In this document: positions 49,301 through 58,474 of the stretch, in pieces | Layout: the number at the start of each line of letters is the position of its first letter | Numbering within the stretch: position 1 is the stretch's first letter | Assembly: GCA_964620325.1 (NCBI GenBank) | Contig: CAZUIM010000002.1 | Coordinates: forward strand, 1-64,000 | Direction of reading: 5' to 3' | Length of the DNA: 64,000 nt | Source of the DNA: CAZMYM01 sp964620325 | GTDB taxonomy: Bacteria > Bipolaricaulota > Bipolaricaulia > UBA7950 > UBA9294 | Translations under genes and position numbers: made by a program | Notes under the pieces: generated by a model | What the model saw: only the letters and a program-made list of their open reading frames with translations | Database searches by the model: none | What the model was told of the DNA's origin: nothing

Positions 49301-50548
49301 TCACGAGCCGAACTTGGGGGCCCAGTTGTTGTAGCCGAGCAGCATCGGAAGAACGCGACCGCTCCACCGGCCAAGTCCGCCGCCACCGGCCTCCCGCTCT
49401 CCGAAGGACGCCGTCCCGTCCGTGTGGACGTTCGGTCCGGCGAACAGAACCGGAACCGGCTCGATGGTGTGATCCCCGTAATCGATCGGTGTCGTATGGT
49501 CGCCGGTGAACGCGAAGTGCGTCCCGTCCCAATCCAACTCCCTGACCAGCGGAGCGATCAACTCCGCGTCGATCCGCTCGATGAACGCCGTTTTGGCCGC
49601 AGCGTCCTGATCGTGTCCCGCGTTGTCCGTCCCCTTGACGTGCACGAAGACAAAATCGAACGACTCCAGCACTCGAACGGCCGCGGTCGCCTTCGCGCGC
49701 AGGTCGGTGTCGATCCCGCCGGTCGCGCCGGGAACGTCGATCGACGTCAGACCGCAAGCGAGGGCAACACCGCGGTAGAGGGCGCCTCCGGCGATCACCG
49801 CGCCACGCGCTCCGTAGAGTGATTCGATCGACGGAATGTGGGGACGATCGGCGGCTCCGCGTGCCAAGACGTAGTTCGCCGGCGGTTCGCCCGCGTCGAT
49901 GCGGCGGACGTTGACCGGAAGCTCACGCAGGACCTCGTGCGCCCGCTCCACGAACTCGTTCAGGGCGCGAGCCGTCTTCGACGCTTCCTCCTCGAACCCG
50001 GCCTCCGCCGCGAAACGCGGGGCCGGACGCCCCGTCTCGTGGGGATCGTTCTCGGTGACGTGGCGGGAAAGACCCTCGCCGCGCAGCAGAAGAGCGCCCC
50101 GGTGCTGCGTGCTCGCGCGGAACTCGAACTGAACGTCGGAGACCTCATCGAGCGTGAACCCGCTCAGTGCGTCGGCGAGCTCCTGTTGGCCCGACTCGAT
50201 TCGCCCCGCACGGCGGTCGATGACGATCAGATCGTCACCGCGCTTCTCCACCGTCGCGAAGTTCGCCCGGAAGCAGACGTCGCTCGGTCTGACCTCCATC
50301 CCGATCCCGAGGCACTCGAAGACCCCGCGTCCTGTGTAGACTGCGTAAGGATCGTAGCCGAGCAATGAGAGGTGCGCCGTGTCGCTTCCCGGACGAACGC
50401 CGGGTCCGATCGGGTCGACCAATCCGAGCGCGCCCCGCGCCGCGAGGCCGTCAAGGTGCGGCGTGGCCGCCGCCTCCAAGCAGGTCTTGCCGTTCATGTC
50501 CGTCGGACGTCCCCCGAGGCCGTCCGCAATGATCAGAATCGCTTTCAT
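49301..50548 (-). CDS. apgM: 2,3-bisphosphoglycerate-independent phosphoglycerate mutase, archaeal type
   Basis: A 415-residue member of the alkaline-phosphatase superfamily. MKAILIIADGLGGRP carries the first metal aspartate, GSDTAHLSLLGYDPYAVYTGRG (about 54-75) the catalytic serine region, and FVHVKGTDNAGHDQD plus FAFTGDHTTP the remaining metal ligands. This aPGAM form is typical of archaea and some deep-branching bacteria. It interconverts 3- and 2-phosphoglycerate in glycolysis/gluconeogenesis. The 237 bases between this gene and the hydrogenase operon have no gene. Confidence 0.92.
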   Translation of the reverse strand: MKAILIIADGLGGRPTDMNGKTCLEAAATPHLDGLAARGALGLVDPIGPGVRPGSDTAHLSLLGYDPYAVYTGRGVFECLGIGMEVRPSDVCFRANFATVEKRGDDLIVIDRRAGRIESGQQELADALSGFTLDEVSDVQFEFRASTQHRGALLLRGEGLSRHVTENDPHETGRPAPRFAAEAGFEEEASKTARALNEFVERAHEVLRELPVNVRRIDAGEPPANYVLARGAADRPHIPSIESLYGARGAVIAGGALYRGVALACGLTSIDVPGATGGIDTDLRAKATAAVRVLESFDFVFVHVKGTDNAGHDQDAAAKTAFIERIDAELIAPLVRELDWDGTHFAFTGDHTTPIDYGDHTIEPVPVLFAGPNVHTDGTASFGEREAGGGGLGRWSGRVLPMLLGYNNWAPKFGS

Positions 50549-50657
50549 CGTCCCCTTCCCTTAAGCCACCCGCCGTAAGCCACCCGGTCACGCCGACGAT
50601 ACCTCAGGATTCCGCGGTGCGCAACGCACTCACCGACGGTCCGTCGAGCAGTGCGGC

Positions 50658-50685
50658 TTGCGGCCCGTGTGCGAGTTCGCATACT
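50658..50685 (+). promoter_or_regulatory. Candidate promoter/operator of sucCD
   Basis: TTGCGG, a 16-base spacer and CATACT, with a perfect TGCGA-GT-TCGCA palindrome (50670-50681) running across the spacer into the -10 box, as a repressor site would. Confidence 0.4.
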
Positions 50686-50739
50686 TTTTCGAGCGCGATT
50701 CGAGCGCTATCTGTAGATCGAGGAGGCTGCCGAGATCGA

Positions 50740-51906
50740 ATGAAGATACACGAGTTTCAGGCGAAGAAGATCTTCGCGGAGTATGGGATTCCGGTTGCGC
50801 CGTCTCGCGTGGCCACGACGGTCGATGAGGCGGAAGATGCTGCGGCGAAGCTCGGCATCCCCGTCGTTGTCAAGGCCCAGATTCACGCCGGGGGACGCGG
50901 GAAAGGGGGCGGGATCATTCGGGTCGATGACCGGGCGGCGGTTCGTGAGGCCGCAGAACGACTCCTCGCCCGCCCGCTGGTCACACCTCAGACAGGTCCC
51001 GAAGGGCGCGTCGTGCGAGCGCTCCTCGTGGAGCGGGCCGCGACCATTGAAGACGAGATCTATCTTGCCGTAACGACCGATCGAGCCCTGCGGAGGATCG
51101 TGGTCATCGGTAGCTCCGCCGGAGGCGTCGACATCGAGGAAACGGCACGTTCCGAACCGAACAGGATTCTCAGAGAGTGGGTGGAGCCGGCGATCGGACT
51201 GCGGCCGTTTCAGGCGCACCGACTGGCGAGGAACCTTGATCTCCCCGCTGAATCCGTTCGTCCGACGACGAAGTTGATCCTCTCCCTCTATCGGCTCTTC
51301 TGCGAAGAGGATTGCTCGTTGGCCGAGATTAACCCGCTGGCGATCGACGCGGATGGTGGCGTGGTCGCGATCGACGCCAAGCTGAACTTCGACGACAACG
51401 CCCTCTTCCGTCACCCGGAGACGGCGAAGCTCCGGGACAAGGGGGAAGAGGATCCGCTGGAGATCGAAGCGACGGCTGCCAATCTGAACTACATCAAGCT
51501 CGACGGAAACGTCGGTTGTCTGGTTAACGGCGCTGGGCTGGCCATGGCAACGATGGATCTCATCGATCACGTGGGCGCGCAGCCGGCGAACTTCCTCGAT
51601 GTCGGGGGAGGCGCCACGGCCGAGATGATCGAGAAGGGTGTGCGCATCCTCGTCGGGGATCCGGACGTCGAGGTTGTGTTCATCAACATCTTCGGCGGCA
51701 TCTTACGCTGCGACATCCTCGCGGAGGGGGTCGTGACTGCGGTGCGCAAGGTTCGCGTGGAGCAACCGGTTATCGTTCGCCTTGAGGGAACGAATGTCGA
51801 GGAGGGCCGGAGGATCCTCGACCGCTCCGGCCTGGCGTTTCGGACGGCCTCCGACCTCCGCGAAGCGGCGTCGATGGTCGGCGAAGCGGTGAGAGGAGAG
51901 GCATGA
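50740..51906 (+). CDS. sucC: Succinyl-CoA synthetase (ADP-forming) beta subunit
   Basis: A 388-residue ATP-grasp subunit with the canonical start MKIHEFQAKKIFAEYGIPV. VVKAQIHAGGRGKGGGI (nucleotide loop), LAEINPLAIDADGGVVAIDAKLNFDDNALFR (Mg and ATP site) and GNVGCLVNGAGLAMATMDLI complete the family. Works with SucD to interconvert succinyl-CoA and succinate with ATP. In the setting of the kor/frd genes downstream it may run in the CO2-fixing (reductive TCA) direction. Confidence 0.95.
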   Translation: MKIHEFQAKKIFAEYGIPVAPSRVATTVDEAEDAAAKLGIPVVVKAQIHAGGRGKGGGIIRVDDRAAVREAAERLLARPLVTPQTGPEGRVVRALLVERAATIEDEIYLAVTTDRALRRIVVIGSSAGGVDIEETARSEPNRILREWVEPAIGLRPFQAHRLARNLDLPAESVRPTTKLILSLYRLFCEEDCSLAEINPLAIDADGGVVAIDAKLNFDDNALFRHPETAKLRDKGEEDPLEIEATAANLNYIKLDGNVGCLVNGAGLAMATMDLIDHVGAQPANFLDVGGGATAEMIEKGVRILVGDPDVEVVFINIFGGILRCDILAEGVVTAVRKVRVEQPVIVRLEGTNVEEGRRILDRSGLAFRTASDLREAASMVGEAVRGEA

Positions 51907-52778
51907 GCATCCTGATCGACGAGACCACGCGAGCGTTGGTTCAAGGGATCACCGGGTCCGAAGGACGCTTTCACACGCAACGAATGCTCGAGGACGGGAC
52001 AAAGATCGTCGGAGGGGTGACGCCGGGCAAGGCGGGGCAGTCGGTCGAAGGCGTTCCCGTCTTCGACACCGTCGCTGACGCCGTCGCCGAGACCGGAGCC
52101 AATGCATCGATTCTCTTCGTTCCGCCTCCTTTTGCCGCCGACGCGATCATGGAGGCCGCCGAGGCGGGGATCGGACTCGTGGTCTGCCTCACGGAAGGGA
52201 TTCCGATTCACGACATGCTCATCGCGCGTCGCTACATCGACCTCACGGGAACGAAGCTGATCGGTCCGAACACGCCGGGATTGATCAGCCCGGGCCGGTC
52301 GAAGCTCGGCGTGATGGCGGGTTACATCCATCGGCCCGGACCGGTCGGGATCATCTCTCGGAGCGGAACGCTCACCTACGAGGTCGTCCATCAATTGACG
52401 GCGCTCGGCATCGGCCAATCGACGTGCGTGGGCATCGGCGGGGATCCGATCGTCGGATTGGCCTTCAGTGATCTCCTCAGGATGTTCGAGAGCGACCGGC
52501 AGACCGAGGGGATCATACTCATCGGCGAGATCGGCGGGACGGCCGAAGAAGAGGCGGCCGACGTCATCGCCGAGCGAATCAGCAAGCCGGTCGTCGCCTT
52601 CATTGCCGGCCGGACGGCTCCGGCCGGCCGGCGCATGGGACATGCCGGCGCGATCGTCACCCGCGGAGCGGGGACGGCGGCAGGCAAGATCGAAGCGTTG
52701 ATCGCCGCCGGCGTCGACATGGCCGACAGCCCGGCGGAGATCGGATCGGCGATGGCGCACAGATTGGGGCAGGCCTAG
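51903..52778 (+). CDS. sucD: Succinyl-CoA synthetase alpha subunit
   Basis: A 291-residue subunit. VQGITGSEGRFHTQRMLEDG and GGVTPGKAGQ bind CoA; PNTPGLISPGRSKLGVMAGYIHRPGPVGIISRSGTLTYE follows; the phosphohistidine sits in RRMGHAGAIV (about 244-253). Overlaps sucC as ATGA. Confidence 0.95.
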   Translation: MSILIDETTRALVQGITGSEGRFHTQRMLEDGTKIVGGVTPGKAGQSVEGVPVFDTVADAVAETGANASILFVPPPFAADAIMEAAEAGIGLVVCLTEGIPIHDMLIARRYIDLTGTKLIGPNTPGLISPGRSKLGVMAGYIHRPGPVGIISRSGTLTYEVVHQLTALGIGQSTCVGIGGDPIVGLAFSDLLRMFESDRQTEGIILIGEIGGTAEEEAADVIAERISKPVVAFIAGRTAPAGRRMGHAGAIVTRGAGTAAGKIEALIAAGVDMADSPAEIGSAMAHRLGQA

Positions 52779-52954
52779 GCAACGGGCCGGTGCCGACACG
52801 CTCGCACGGCGTGGGGACCTCTGTCACGTCGTGCGGCGAGGGTTCCGATATGTGGCGACGTCGCCAGCATCCGATGAGCCCTCCGGAGGCGGAATCCCCT
52901 TTCGGCGGCGTTCATCGCGAGCGGACGGCGGAGCTTGCGGGAGCCGCGGAGGCG

Positions 52955-53080
52955 CTTCCCACTTTGTGAGACATCATGTCCGGACACTCGTCACCCCTTG
53001 TGGACAGCTCCTTGAAGTCGGCCTATGATGCGCGTGTCATGGCACCGGGAAGCCGGACAACAGTCTCACATAGTGGGAAG
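52955..53080. promoter_or_regulatory. Long inverted repeat flanking the kor operon promoter
   Basis: Left arm 52955-52983 contains CTTCCCACTTTGTGAGAC then, four bases on, TGTCCGG. Right arm 53053-53080, read on the other strand, contains CTTCCCACTATGTGAGAC then TGTCCGG after three bases. The first 18 positions match at 17. The arms are 69 bases apart and enclose the -35/-10 boxes, with the right arm in the 5' leader. This is the layout of paired operators for a repressor that loops DNA or binds both flanks. Confidence 0.6.
53001..53029 (+). promoter_or_regulatory. Promoter of the kor-hdr-mvh-frd operon
   Basis: TGGACA, a 17-base spacer and TATGAT: five of six bases of each consensus box. The start is expected near 53036, about 50 bases before the korC ATG and inside the inverted repeat. 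Confidence 0.65.
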
Positions 53081-53088
53081 TCGTCGTC

Positions 53089-53643
53089 ATGAGAACCGAA
53101 ATCCGTTTCGCGGGCTTCGGCGGCCAAGGGATCATCTCGGCGGGAAAAATCACCGGCAAGGCGGCCACGCTCTTCGACGGGAAGCACGCCGTGATGATGC
53201 AGTCCTACGGGCCCGAGGCACGCGGGGGCGCCTGCAATGCCGACCTGGTGGTTTCCGACGCCGTCGTCGGCTCCCCTCAGCTCGGCCTCCCGGTTCAAGC
53301 GATCATCATGTCGCAAGAGGCCTACGAGAAATACGGTGAGCAGCTGGACACCGACGGGATTCTCATCGTCGATGAAGACCTTGTCGACCTGAGCGAGAGT
53401 CCGCCGCCTGTTTCGAAGGTCTACAGAGTACCGGCGACACGCATTGCCGAGGAATTGGGGCGCAGGATCGTCGCCAATGTCGTCATGCTCGGCGCGATGA
53501 CCGCCATCACCGGGATCGTCTCCAAGGATGCCATGCGCGATGCGATTCTCTCCTCGGTGCCTCCCCGCACGACGGAACTCAACGAGCAAGCATACGACGC
53601 AGGCTATGCGTACGGAAGGGAGGCACTGAGTGGCGACTCATAG
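53089..53643 (+). CDS. korC: 2-oxoacid:ferredoxin oxidoreductase gamma subunit
   Basis: A 184-residue gamma subunit (KorC/PorG type): RFAGFGGQGIISAGKITGKAATLFDGKHAVMMQSYGPEARGGACNADLVVSD and a C-terminal ANVVMLGAMTAITGIV helix. It is part of a four-gene enzyme whose delta and alpha genes lie about 9 kb further down the same operon, with the beta gene beyond the window. The enzyme makes 2-oxoglutarate (or another 2-oxo acid) from its acyl-CoA, CO2 and reduced ferredoxin, or runs the reverse. Confidence 0.92.
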   Translation: MRTEIRFAGFGGQGIISAGKITGKAATLFDGKHAVMMQSYGPEARGGACNADLVVSDAVVGSPQLGLPVQAIIMSQEAYEKYGEQLDTDGILIVDEDLVDLSESPPPVSKVYRVPATRIAEELGRRIVANVVMLGAMTAITGIVSKDAMRDAILSSVPPRTTELNEQAYDAGYAYGREALSGDS

Positions 53644-55588
53644 AATCGGCGTCTTCGTTTGTCGCTGTGGCCTTAACATCGAGCGGACGGTGGACACGGA
53701 CGCCGTCGCCGCGGCACTCGCCGAACACCCGGGGGTCGTCCACGCCGAGACGTACGACTACATGTGTTCCGATCCGGGCCAAGCGCGGATCAAGAACGCC
53801 ATCGCCGAGCATCGGCTGACCGGCGTGGTTGTCGCCGCCTGCTCACCGGCGATGCACGAGCCGACGTTCCGGCGGGTTGCGGAGGAGGCGGAGCTGAATC
53901 CGTACTTGGTGGAAATGGCGAACATCCGCGAGCACTGCAGTTGGGTGCACGGCGATCGCACCGAGGCGACCGCGAAGGCCAAACGGATCGCTCGAACGAT
54001 GATCGAGAAGGTGAAGCGCAATCACCCCCTCGAGCCGATCCGGATCGGCCACGTCGACAAGTGCTTGGTCATCGGCGGGGGAATCGCTGGGATTCAGGCA
54101 GCACTCGATGTCGCGGATGCGGGGTTCGAGGTCCTCCTGGTCGAACGGGACGCGACGCTCGGCGGGCACATGGCGCAGCTGTCGGAGACCTTCCCGACGC
54201 TCGACTGCTCGCAGTGTATTCTCACGCCGAAGATGGTCGAGGTATCGCGCCATCCCAACGTCGAGGTGCACACCTACAGCGAAGTGCTCGAAGTCTCGGG
54301 CTATGTGGGCAACTACTCCGTGAAGATCCGGAAGAACCCAACCTACGTCGACCCGGACAAATGCAACCTCTGCGGCGAGTGCGAGAAGGTGTGCCCGGAG
54401 AGCACGAAGAGCGAGTTCAATCGCGGACTGACCGAGCGGAAGGCGATTTATATCCCCTTCCAACAGGCCATCCCTTCCTCGTACACGCTCGACGAAGACA
54501 CCTGCCTCGGATTGCGGCCTCTGCGCTGCAGCGAATGCGCCGAGGTGTGCGAACCGGACGCGATCGACTTCGACATGGTCCCCGAGATCCTCGAAGAGGA
54601 TGTCGCCGCGATCATCGTGGCGACCGGCTACGAGCCGTACCCCATCGTCGATCTCGGCGAGTACGGCGGCGGGGATGTCCCTGACGTAATTGACGGGTTG
54701 CAGTTCGAGCGGCTTCTATCTGCGTCTGGGCCGACGGGCGGCGACATCCGGCGTCCATCGGACGGGCGGATCCCCAAGCGCGTCGTCTTCGTGCAGTGCG
54801 CCGGATCGCGGGATCCGGAGAACCATAACGCGTACTGCTCGAAGATCTGTTGCATGTATACGGCAAAGCATGCGCTTCTCTATCGACACGCAGTCCGAGA
54901 CGGGGAGGCGACCGTCTTCTACATCGACGTGCGGGCCGGCGGCAAGGGGTACGAGGAATTTATTCAGCACGCCACCGAAGAAGAGCGAATCCGCTACTTG
55001 CGCGGAAAGGTCGCTCGGATCTTCCGCGAGGGGGACAAGGTCGTCGTTTGGGGCGTGGATACGATCTCGGGGCGACGCGTCGACCTCGAGGCCGATCTCG
55101 TCGTCCTTGCGACGTCGATGAACCCTCACCCGACGACCGAGGCGATCACCCGAACGCTCAAGATCGGCTGCGGCGGTGAGGGGTTCCTCAAGGAGGCACA
55201 CCCCAAGCTCCGGCCGGTGGAGAGCTTGACCGCGGGCGTCTTCGTCGCCGGCGCCGGGCAAGGCCCCAAGGACATCCCCGAAGCGGTGGCCCAGGCGAGC
55301 GGGGCCGCGTCGAAGGCGATCGGTCTCCTCGCCCAGGAGCAACTCACCCATTCTCCGGAGGTCGTGTCGATCGACGAAGAGATTTGCGGAGGTTGCGGCG
55401 TGTGCGTGGGGATGTGCCCCTACACGGCGCTCTCCCTGAACGGTTCGGGTGTCGCCGAATGCAACGAGGTGCTCTGCGAGGGCTGTGGAACGTGTGTCTC
55501 CGCATGTCCGACGGGTGCGGCTCAGTTGAAGAACCTGGAGGATTTACAGGTTCGCGAGATGATCGAGGTGGCTCTCGCCGATGGCTGA
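53630..55588 (+). CDS. hdrA: Heterodisulfide reductase subunit A (HdrA), bifurcating flavoprotein
   Basis: A 652-residue HdrA. The N-terminus FVCRCGLNIERTV, a thioredoxin-reductase-like FAD domain beginning CLVIGGGIAGIQAALDVADAGFEVLLVER (about 142-170), LDCSQCILTPKMVEVSRHPNVEV, inserted ferredoxin motifs CNLCGECEKVC and CSECAEVCEP, then VFVQCAGSRD.....YCSKICCMYTAKHA. C-terminal [4Fe-4S] pairs are CGGCGVCVGMCP (about 600) and CEGCGTCVSACP. HdrA carries the bifurcating FAD in HdrABC-MvhADG complexes. GTG start at 53630, overlapping korC. Confidence 0.93.
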   Translation: MATHRIGVFVCRCGLNIERTVDTDAVAAALAEHPGVVHAETYDYMCSDPGQARIKNAIAEHRLTGVVVAACSPAMHEPTFRRVAEEAELNPYLVEMANIREHCSWVHGDRTEATAKAKRIARTMIEKVKRNHPLEPIRIGHVDKCLVIGGGIAGIQAALDVADAGFEVLLVERDATLGGHMAQLSETFPTLDCSQCILTPKMVEVSRHPNVEVHTYSEVLEVSGYVGNYSVKIRKNPTYVDPDKCNLCGECEKVCPESTKSEFNRGLTERKAIYIPFQQAIPSSYTLDEDTCLGLRPLRCSECAEVCEPDAIDFDMVPEILEEDVAAIIVATGYEPYPIVDLGEYGGGDVPDVIDGLQFERLLSASGPTGGDIRRPSDGRIPKRVVFVQCAGSRDPENHNAYCSKICCMYTAKHALLYRHAVRDGEATVFYIDVRAGGKGYEEFIQHATEEERIRYLRGKVARIFREGDKVVVWGVDTISGRRVDLEADLVVLATSMNPHPTTEAITRTLKIGCGGEGFLKEAHPKLRPVESLTAGVFVAGAGQGPKDIPEAVAQASGAASKAIGLLAQEQLTHSPEVVSIDEEICGGCGVCVGMCPYTALSLNGSGVAECNEVLCEGCGTCVSACPTGAAQLKNLEDLQVREMIEVALADG

Positions 55589-56069
55589 CGCGTCCACGCT
55601 GTTCGAACCGAGAATCGTCGCGTTTCTCTGCCGCTGGTGCTCCTATGCCGGTGCCGACCTGGCTGGAGTCAGCCGGCTTCAGTATCCGGCCAATGTGATT
55701 CCGATGCGCGTCAACTGCTCGGGCCGCGTCGATGCGGAGATGGTCCTCCGCGCGCTCGAAAAGGGAGCTGACGCCGTGTTGATCGGAGGCTGCCACCCCG
55801 GTGACTGTCACTACGTAAGCGGGAACTACAAGACACGGCGGCGCGTGGTCCTGTTGAAGCGCACCCTGTCCGACATGGGGATCGACCCGCGGCGTGTCCA
55901 CCTGGAGTGGATCAGTGCGAGCGAGGGGGGCAAGTTCCAACGGACGATCGAGACGTATGTCGCGCTGATTCGGAAGCTCGGACCGAGTCCGGTGCACGAC
56001 GCGGTTGCGGCGACGATCGAGGGAGCGAATGAGCAGACCGTGTCCGCGGGAGTCGGCGATGGCGAGTAG
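55581..56069 (+). CDS. mvhD: MvhD-like hydrogenase iron-sulfur subunit
   Basis: A 162-residue MvhD/FlpD protein holding a [2Fe-2S]: FLCRWCSYAGADLAG (two Cys), RVNCSGRVDAEMVLRAL and GCHPGDCHYVSGN. It links the Mvh hydrogenase to HdrA. Overlaps hdrA by 8 bases and mvhG by 11, indicating a single co-translated complex. Confidence 0.92.
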   Translation: MADASTLFEPRIVAFLCRWCSYAGADLAGVSRLQYPANVIPMRVNCSGRVDAEMVLRALEKGADAVLIGGCHPGDCHYVSGNYKTRRRVVLLKRTLSDMGIDPRRVHLEWISASEGGKFQRTIETYVALIRKLGPSPVHDAVAATIEGANEQTVSAGVGDGE

Positions 56070-57033
56070 AGCGAAGATCGGCGTGTATTGGGCCGCTTCC
56101 TGCGGTGGATGCGACTGCGCGCTCCTGGAAGTCAACGAGCAAATCCTCGACGTGGCTGCGGCCGCCGAGATCATGCTTTGGCCGTGCGTGGTCGACGCCA
56201 AGTACGCCGACCTCCGCGATTATGAGAGCGGCGAACTCGATCTCGTGCTGTTCAATGGAGCCATTCGCACCGAGGAGAACCGCGAGATGGCGGAGCTGAT
56301 TCGCGCCAAGACGAAGTACCTCGTGGCGTTCGGCTCGTGTGCTCACACGGGCGGCGTCATCGGGCTGGCCAATCTGTCGACCCGTGAGGAGATCTTCGAG
56401 ACGGTCTTCGGCCCGGCCGAGAACTGGCCGCAGCTCCAGGTCGCCGAAGAAAGAGGTTCGCTTTGGCTTCCAGAGTTCCTCCAACGACTGACGCCTCTCG
56501 ACACCGTCGTCGACGTCGACTACTACGTTCCGGGCTGTCCTCCGCCGCGGGAGATCGTGAGCGACCTGTTCGAGGCGCTCGTCTCGGGCGATCTTCCGGC
56601 GCCCGGAACCGTGTTCGCCTCCTCGAAGAACCTCTGTGACGAGTGTTCGAGGGAGCGCGAGCAGCGAAAGATCACGAAGATTCTGAGACCGCACGAACAA
56701 GAGCCGGACCCCGAGATGTGCCTTTTGGATCAAGGGTTCATCTGCATGGGGCCGGCGACGCGGGGCGGATGCGGCGCCGTCTGTCCGAACGCGAATATGC
56801 CGTGCACAGGCTGCGCCGGGCCGACGGCCAAGGCGGACGATCAGGGCGCCGCCATGTTGAACACCTTGGCGTCGCTCATCAGCACCGGGGAAGAAGAAGG
56901 GGAGGATCAACTCGAGGCCGAGGATGCCATCCTGGCGCAATTGGACGACCTCGTTGGAACGTTCTACCGATTCAGTTCGGCGACCACTTTGTTCAAAGGA
57001 CGCTACCATGAGCGAAACGCTACGACAGGTTAG
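56059..57033 (+). CDS. mvhG: F420-non-reducing-type hydrogenase small subunit (MvhG)
   Basis: A 324-residue small subunit. The proximal cluster ligands CGGCDCALLEVN, FGSCAHTGGV and GCPPPREIV are in the first 170 residues. A C-terminal ferredoxin-like region with LCDECSRER, MCLLDQGFICMG and CGAVCPNANMPCTGC supplies two more clusters. Length fits MvhG. It passes electrons from the NiFe site to MvhD. Confidence 0.92.
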   Translation: MASRAKIGVYWAASCGGCDCALLEVNEQILDVAAAAEIMLWPCVVDAKYADLRDYESGELDLVLFNGAIRTEENREMAELIRAKTKYLVAFGSCAHTGGVIGLANLSTREEIFETVFGPAENWPQLQVAEERGSLWLPEFLQRLTPLDTVVDVDYYVPGCPPPREIVSDLFEALVSGDLPAPGTVFASSKNLCDECSREREQRKITKILRPHEQEPDPEMCLLDQGFICMGPATRGGCGAVCPNANMPCTGCAGPTAKADDQGAAMLNTLASLISTGEEEGEDQLEAEDAILAQLDDLVGTFYRFSSATTLFKGRYHERNATTG

Positions 57034-58474
57034 CATCGACCCGATCACCCGTCTGGAAGGCCACGGGAAGATCGAGCTCTTCCTGGACGAGGCAGGGAAT
57101 CTGTCCGACGCGTTCTTCCAGATCCCCGAGCTTCGAGGCTTCGAACGCTTCTGCCGCGGCCGGCGGGGAGAGGATATGCCACAGATCACCGAACGGATCT
57201 GCGGCGTCTGTCCCGAGGCTCACCACTTCGCGTCGACCAAAGCTCTCGACGCCTGTTACGGTGCGCCGCCGCCGCCGCGGGCGTCGGCGTTGCGAAGACT
57301 TCTCTACAATGCCTACATCTTCTCCGATCACCTGTTGCACTTTTACTACCTCGGCGGCCCCGACTTCCTCGTCGGCGCCTATGCGCCTCCCCAGGAGCGC
57401 AACATTCTCGGGGTGATCCAAAAGGTCGGCCTCGAACTGGGCAAAGAAGTGATCAAGCACCGCGGGTACGGGCAGCGGATCATCGAAATCATCGGCGGAC
57501 GACCGATTCATCCGGTCAGCGGGATTCCCGGCGGCCAGTCGAAGGGGATGACCGAGGACGAGCGAGAGGAAATCCGGAACATGACCGGCTCGGCGGTCGC
57601 GTTCGCCGAAGCGACACTTGAGATCTTCCACGATGCGCTGCTTCAGGATGACACGTACGCTCGGTTCGTCTCCGATGCCGCACAGAGCATGCCCACCTAC
57701 TATATGGGACTGGTCGATGAAGACGGCGCAATCGATTTTTATGGCGGAGAGGTCCGGATCGTCGGCCCGGACGGCTCGTTGTACGCTCAGGTCCCCGGCG
57801 CGAAGATTCTGTCATTGCTCGAAGAGCGCACGGAACCGTGGACCTATGTGAAGATTCCTTACTTGAAGGATGTCGGGTGGAAGGGGTTCACGGCTGGTGC
57901 GGACAGCGGATTGTACCGCGTGGGCCCGCTTGCTCGGCTCAACGTCTGCTCGCAGATCGGAACCCCGCGGGCACAAGAGGAATTCGAACGATTCACCGAC
58001 TATTTCGGCGGCCGGCCGGTTCACGCGACGTTCGCTTTCCATTGGGCGCGACTGATCGAGATGCTTTCCGCCGCCGAGCGGGCGGCGACCGTCGTCGAGG
58101 CGCCCGAGCTGATGGACGGCACGTTGCGGGCGCCGCTCGGCGAGCCGGGGGACGGCGTCGGCGTGATCGAGGCGGCACGGGGGACGCTGATCCACGAGTA
58201 CGGTCTGGACGCGCGAGGACTCGTCGATTCGGTGAACCTCATCGTGGCGACGACCCACAACGTCGCGGCCATCTCTTTGTCGATCAAGGATATGGCCCGG
58301 GCTGTCGTGCATGAGGGAAACGTCGATGAGGGGATCCTGAACCTCGTCGAGATGAGCTTCCGCAATTACGATCCGTGCCTTGCCTGTGCAACGCATGCGC
58401 TTCCCGGCCAAATGCCGCTGGTGATCGACGTGCGAGGCTCCGACGGGCGTGTGCGGGAGAGGATCGAACGATGA
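57008..58474 (+). CDS. mvhA: F420-non-reducing-type [NiFe] hydrogenase large subunit (MvhA)
   Basis: A 488-residue group 3c-like large subunit. IDPITRLEGHGKIELFLDEAGNLSDAFFQIPELRGFERFCRGR, first Ni motif ERICGVCPEAH, second DPCLACATHA, followed by a C-terminal peptide of about 25 residues for proteolysis. Oxidises H2 to drive the Hdr-linked bifurcation. The ATG at 57008 lies inside the mvhG end. Confidence 0.94.
   Translation: MSETLRQVSIDPITRLEGHGKIELFLDEAGNLSDAFFQIPELRGFERFCRGRRGEDMPQITERICGVCPEAHHFASTKALDACYGAPPPPRASALRRLLYNAYIFSDHLLHFYYLGGPDFLVGAYAPPQERNILGVIQKVGLELGKEVIKHRGYGQRIIEIIGGRPIHPVSGIPGGQSKGMTEDEREEIRNMTGSAVAFAEATLEIFHDALLQDDTYARFVSDAAQSMPTYYMGLVDEDGAIDFYGGEVRIVGPDGSLYAQVPGAKILSLLEERTEPWTYVKIPYLKDVGWKGFTAGADSGLYRVGPLARLNVCSQIGTPRAQEEFERFTDYFGGRPVHATFAFHWARLIEMLSAAERAATVVEAPELMDGTLRAPLGEPGDGVGVIEAARGTLIHEYGLDARGLVDSVNLIVATTHNVAAISLSIKDMARAVVHEGNVDEGILNLVEMSFRNYDPCLACATHALPGQMPLVIDVRGSDGRVRERIER

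Larger units (their letters stand above)
52779..53088. other. Intergenic control region upstream of the kor-hdr-mvh-frd operon
   Basis: 310 bases with no gene. It holds the inverted-repeat arms 52955-52983 and 53053-53080 and the promoter at 53001-53029 between them. The rest is featureless GC-rich sequence. Confidence 0.7.

Noticed and set aside
52779..53088. Treating the inverted repeat as the ends of a small transposon
   Set aside because: Only 69 bases lie between the arms, with no flanking target duplication, and a well-formed promoter sits in the middle; an operator pair explains it better.
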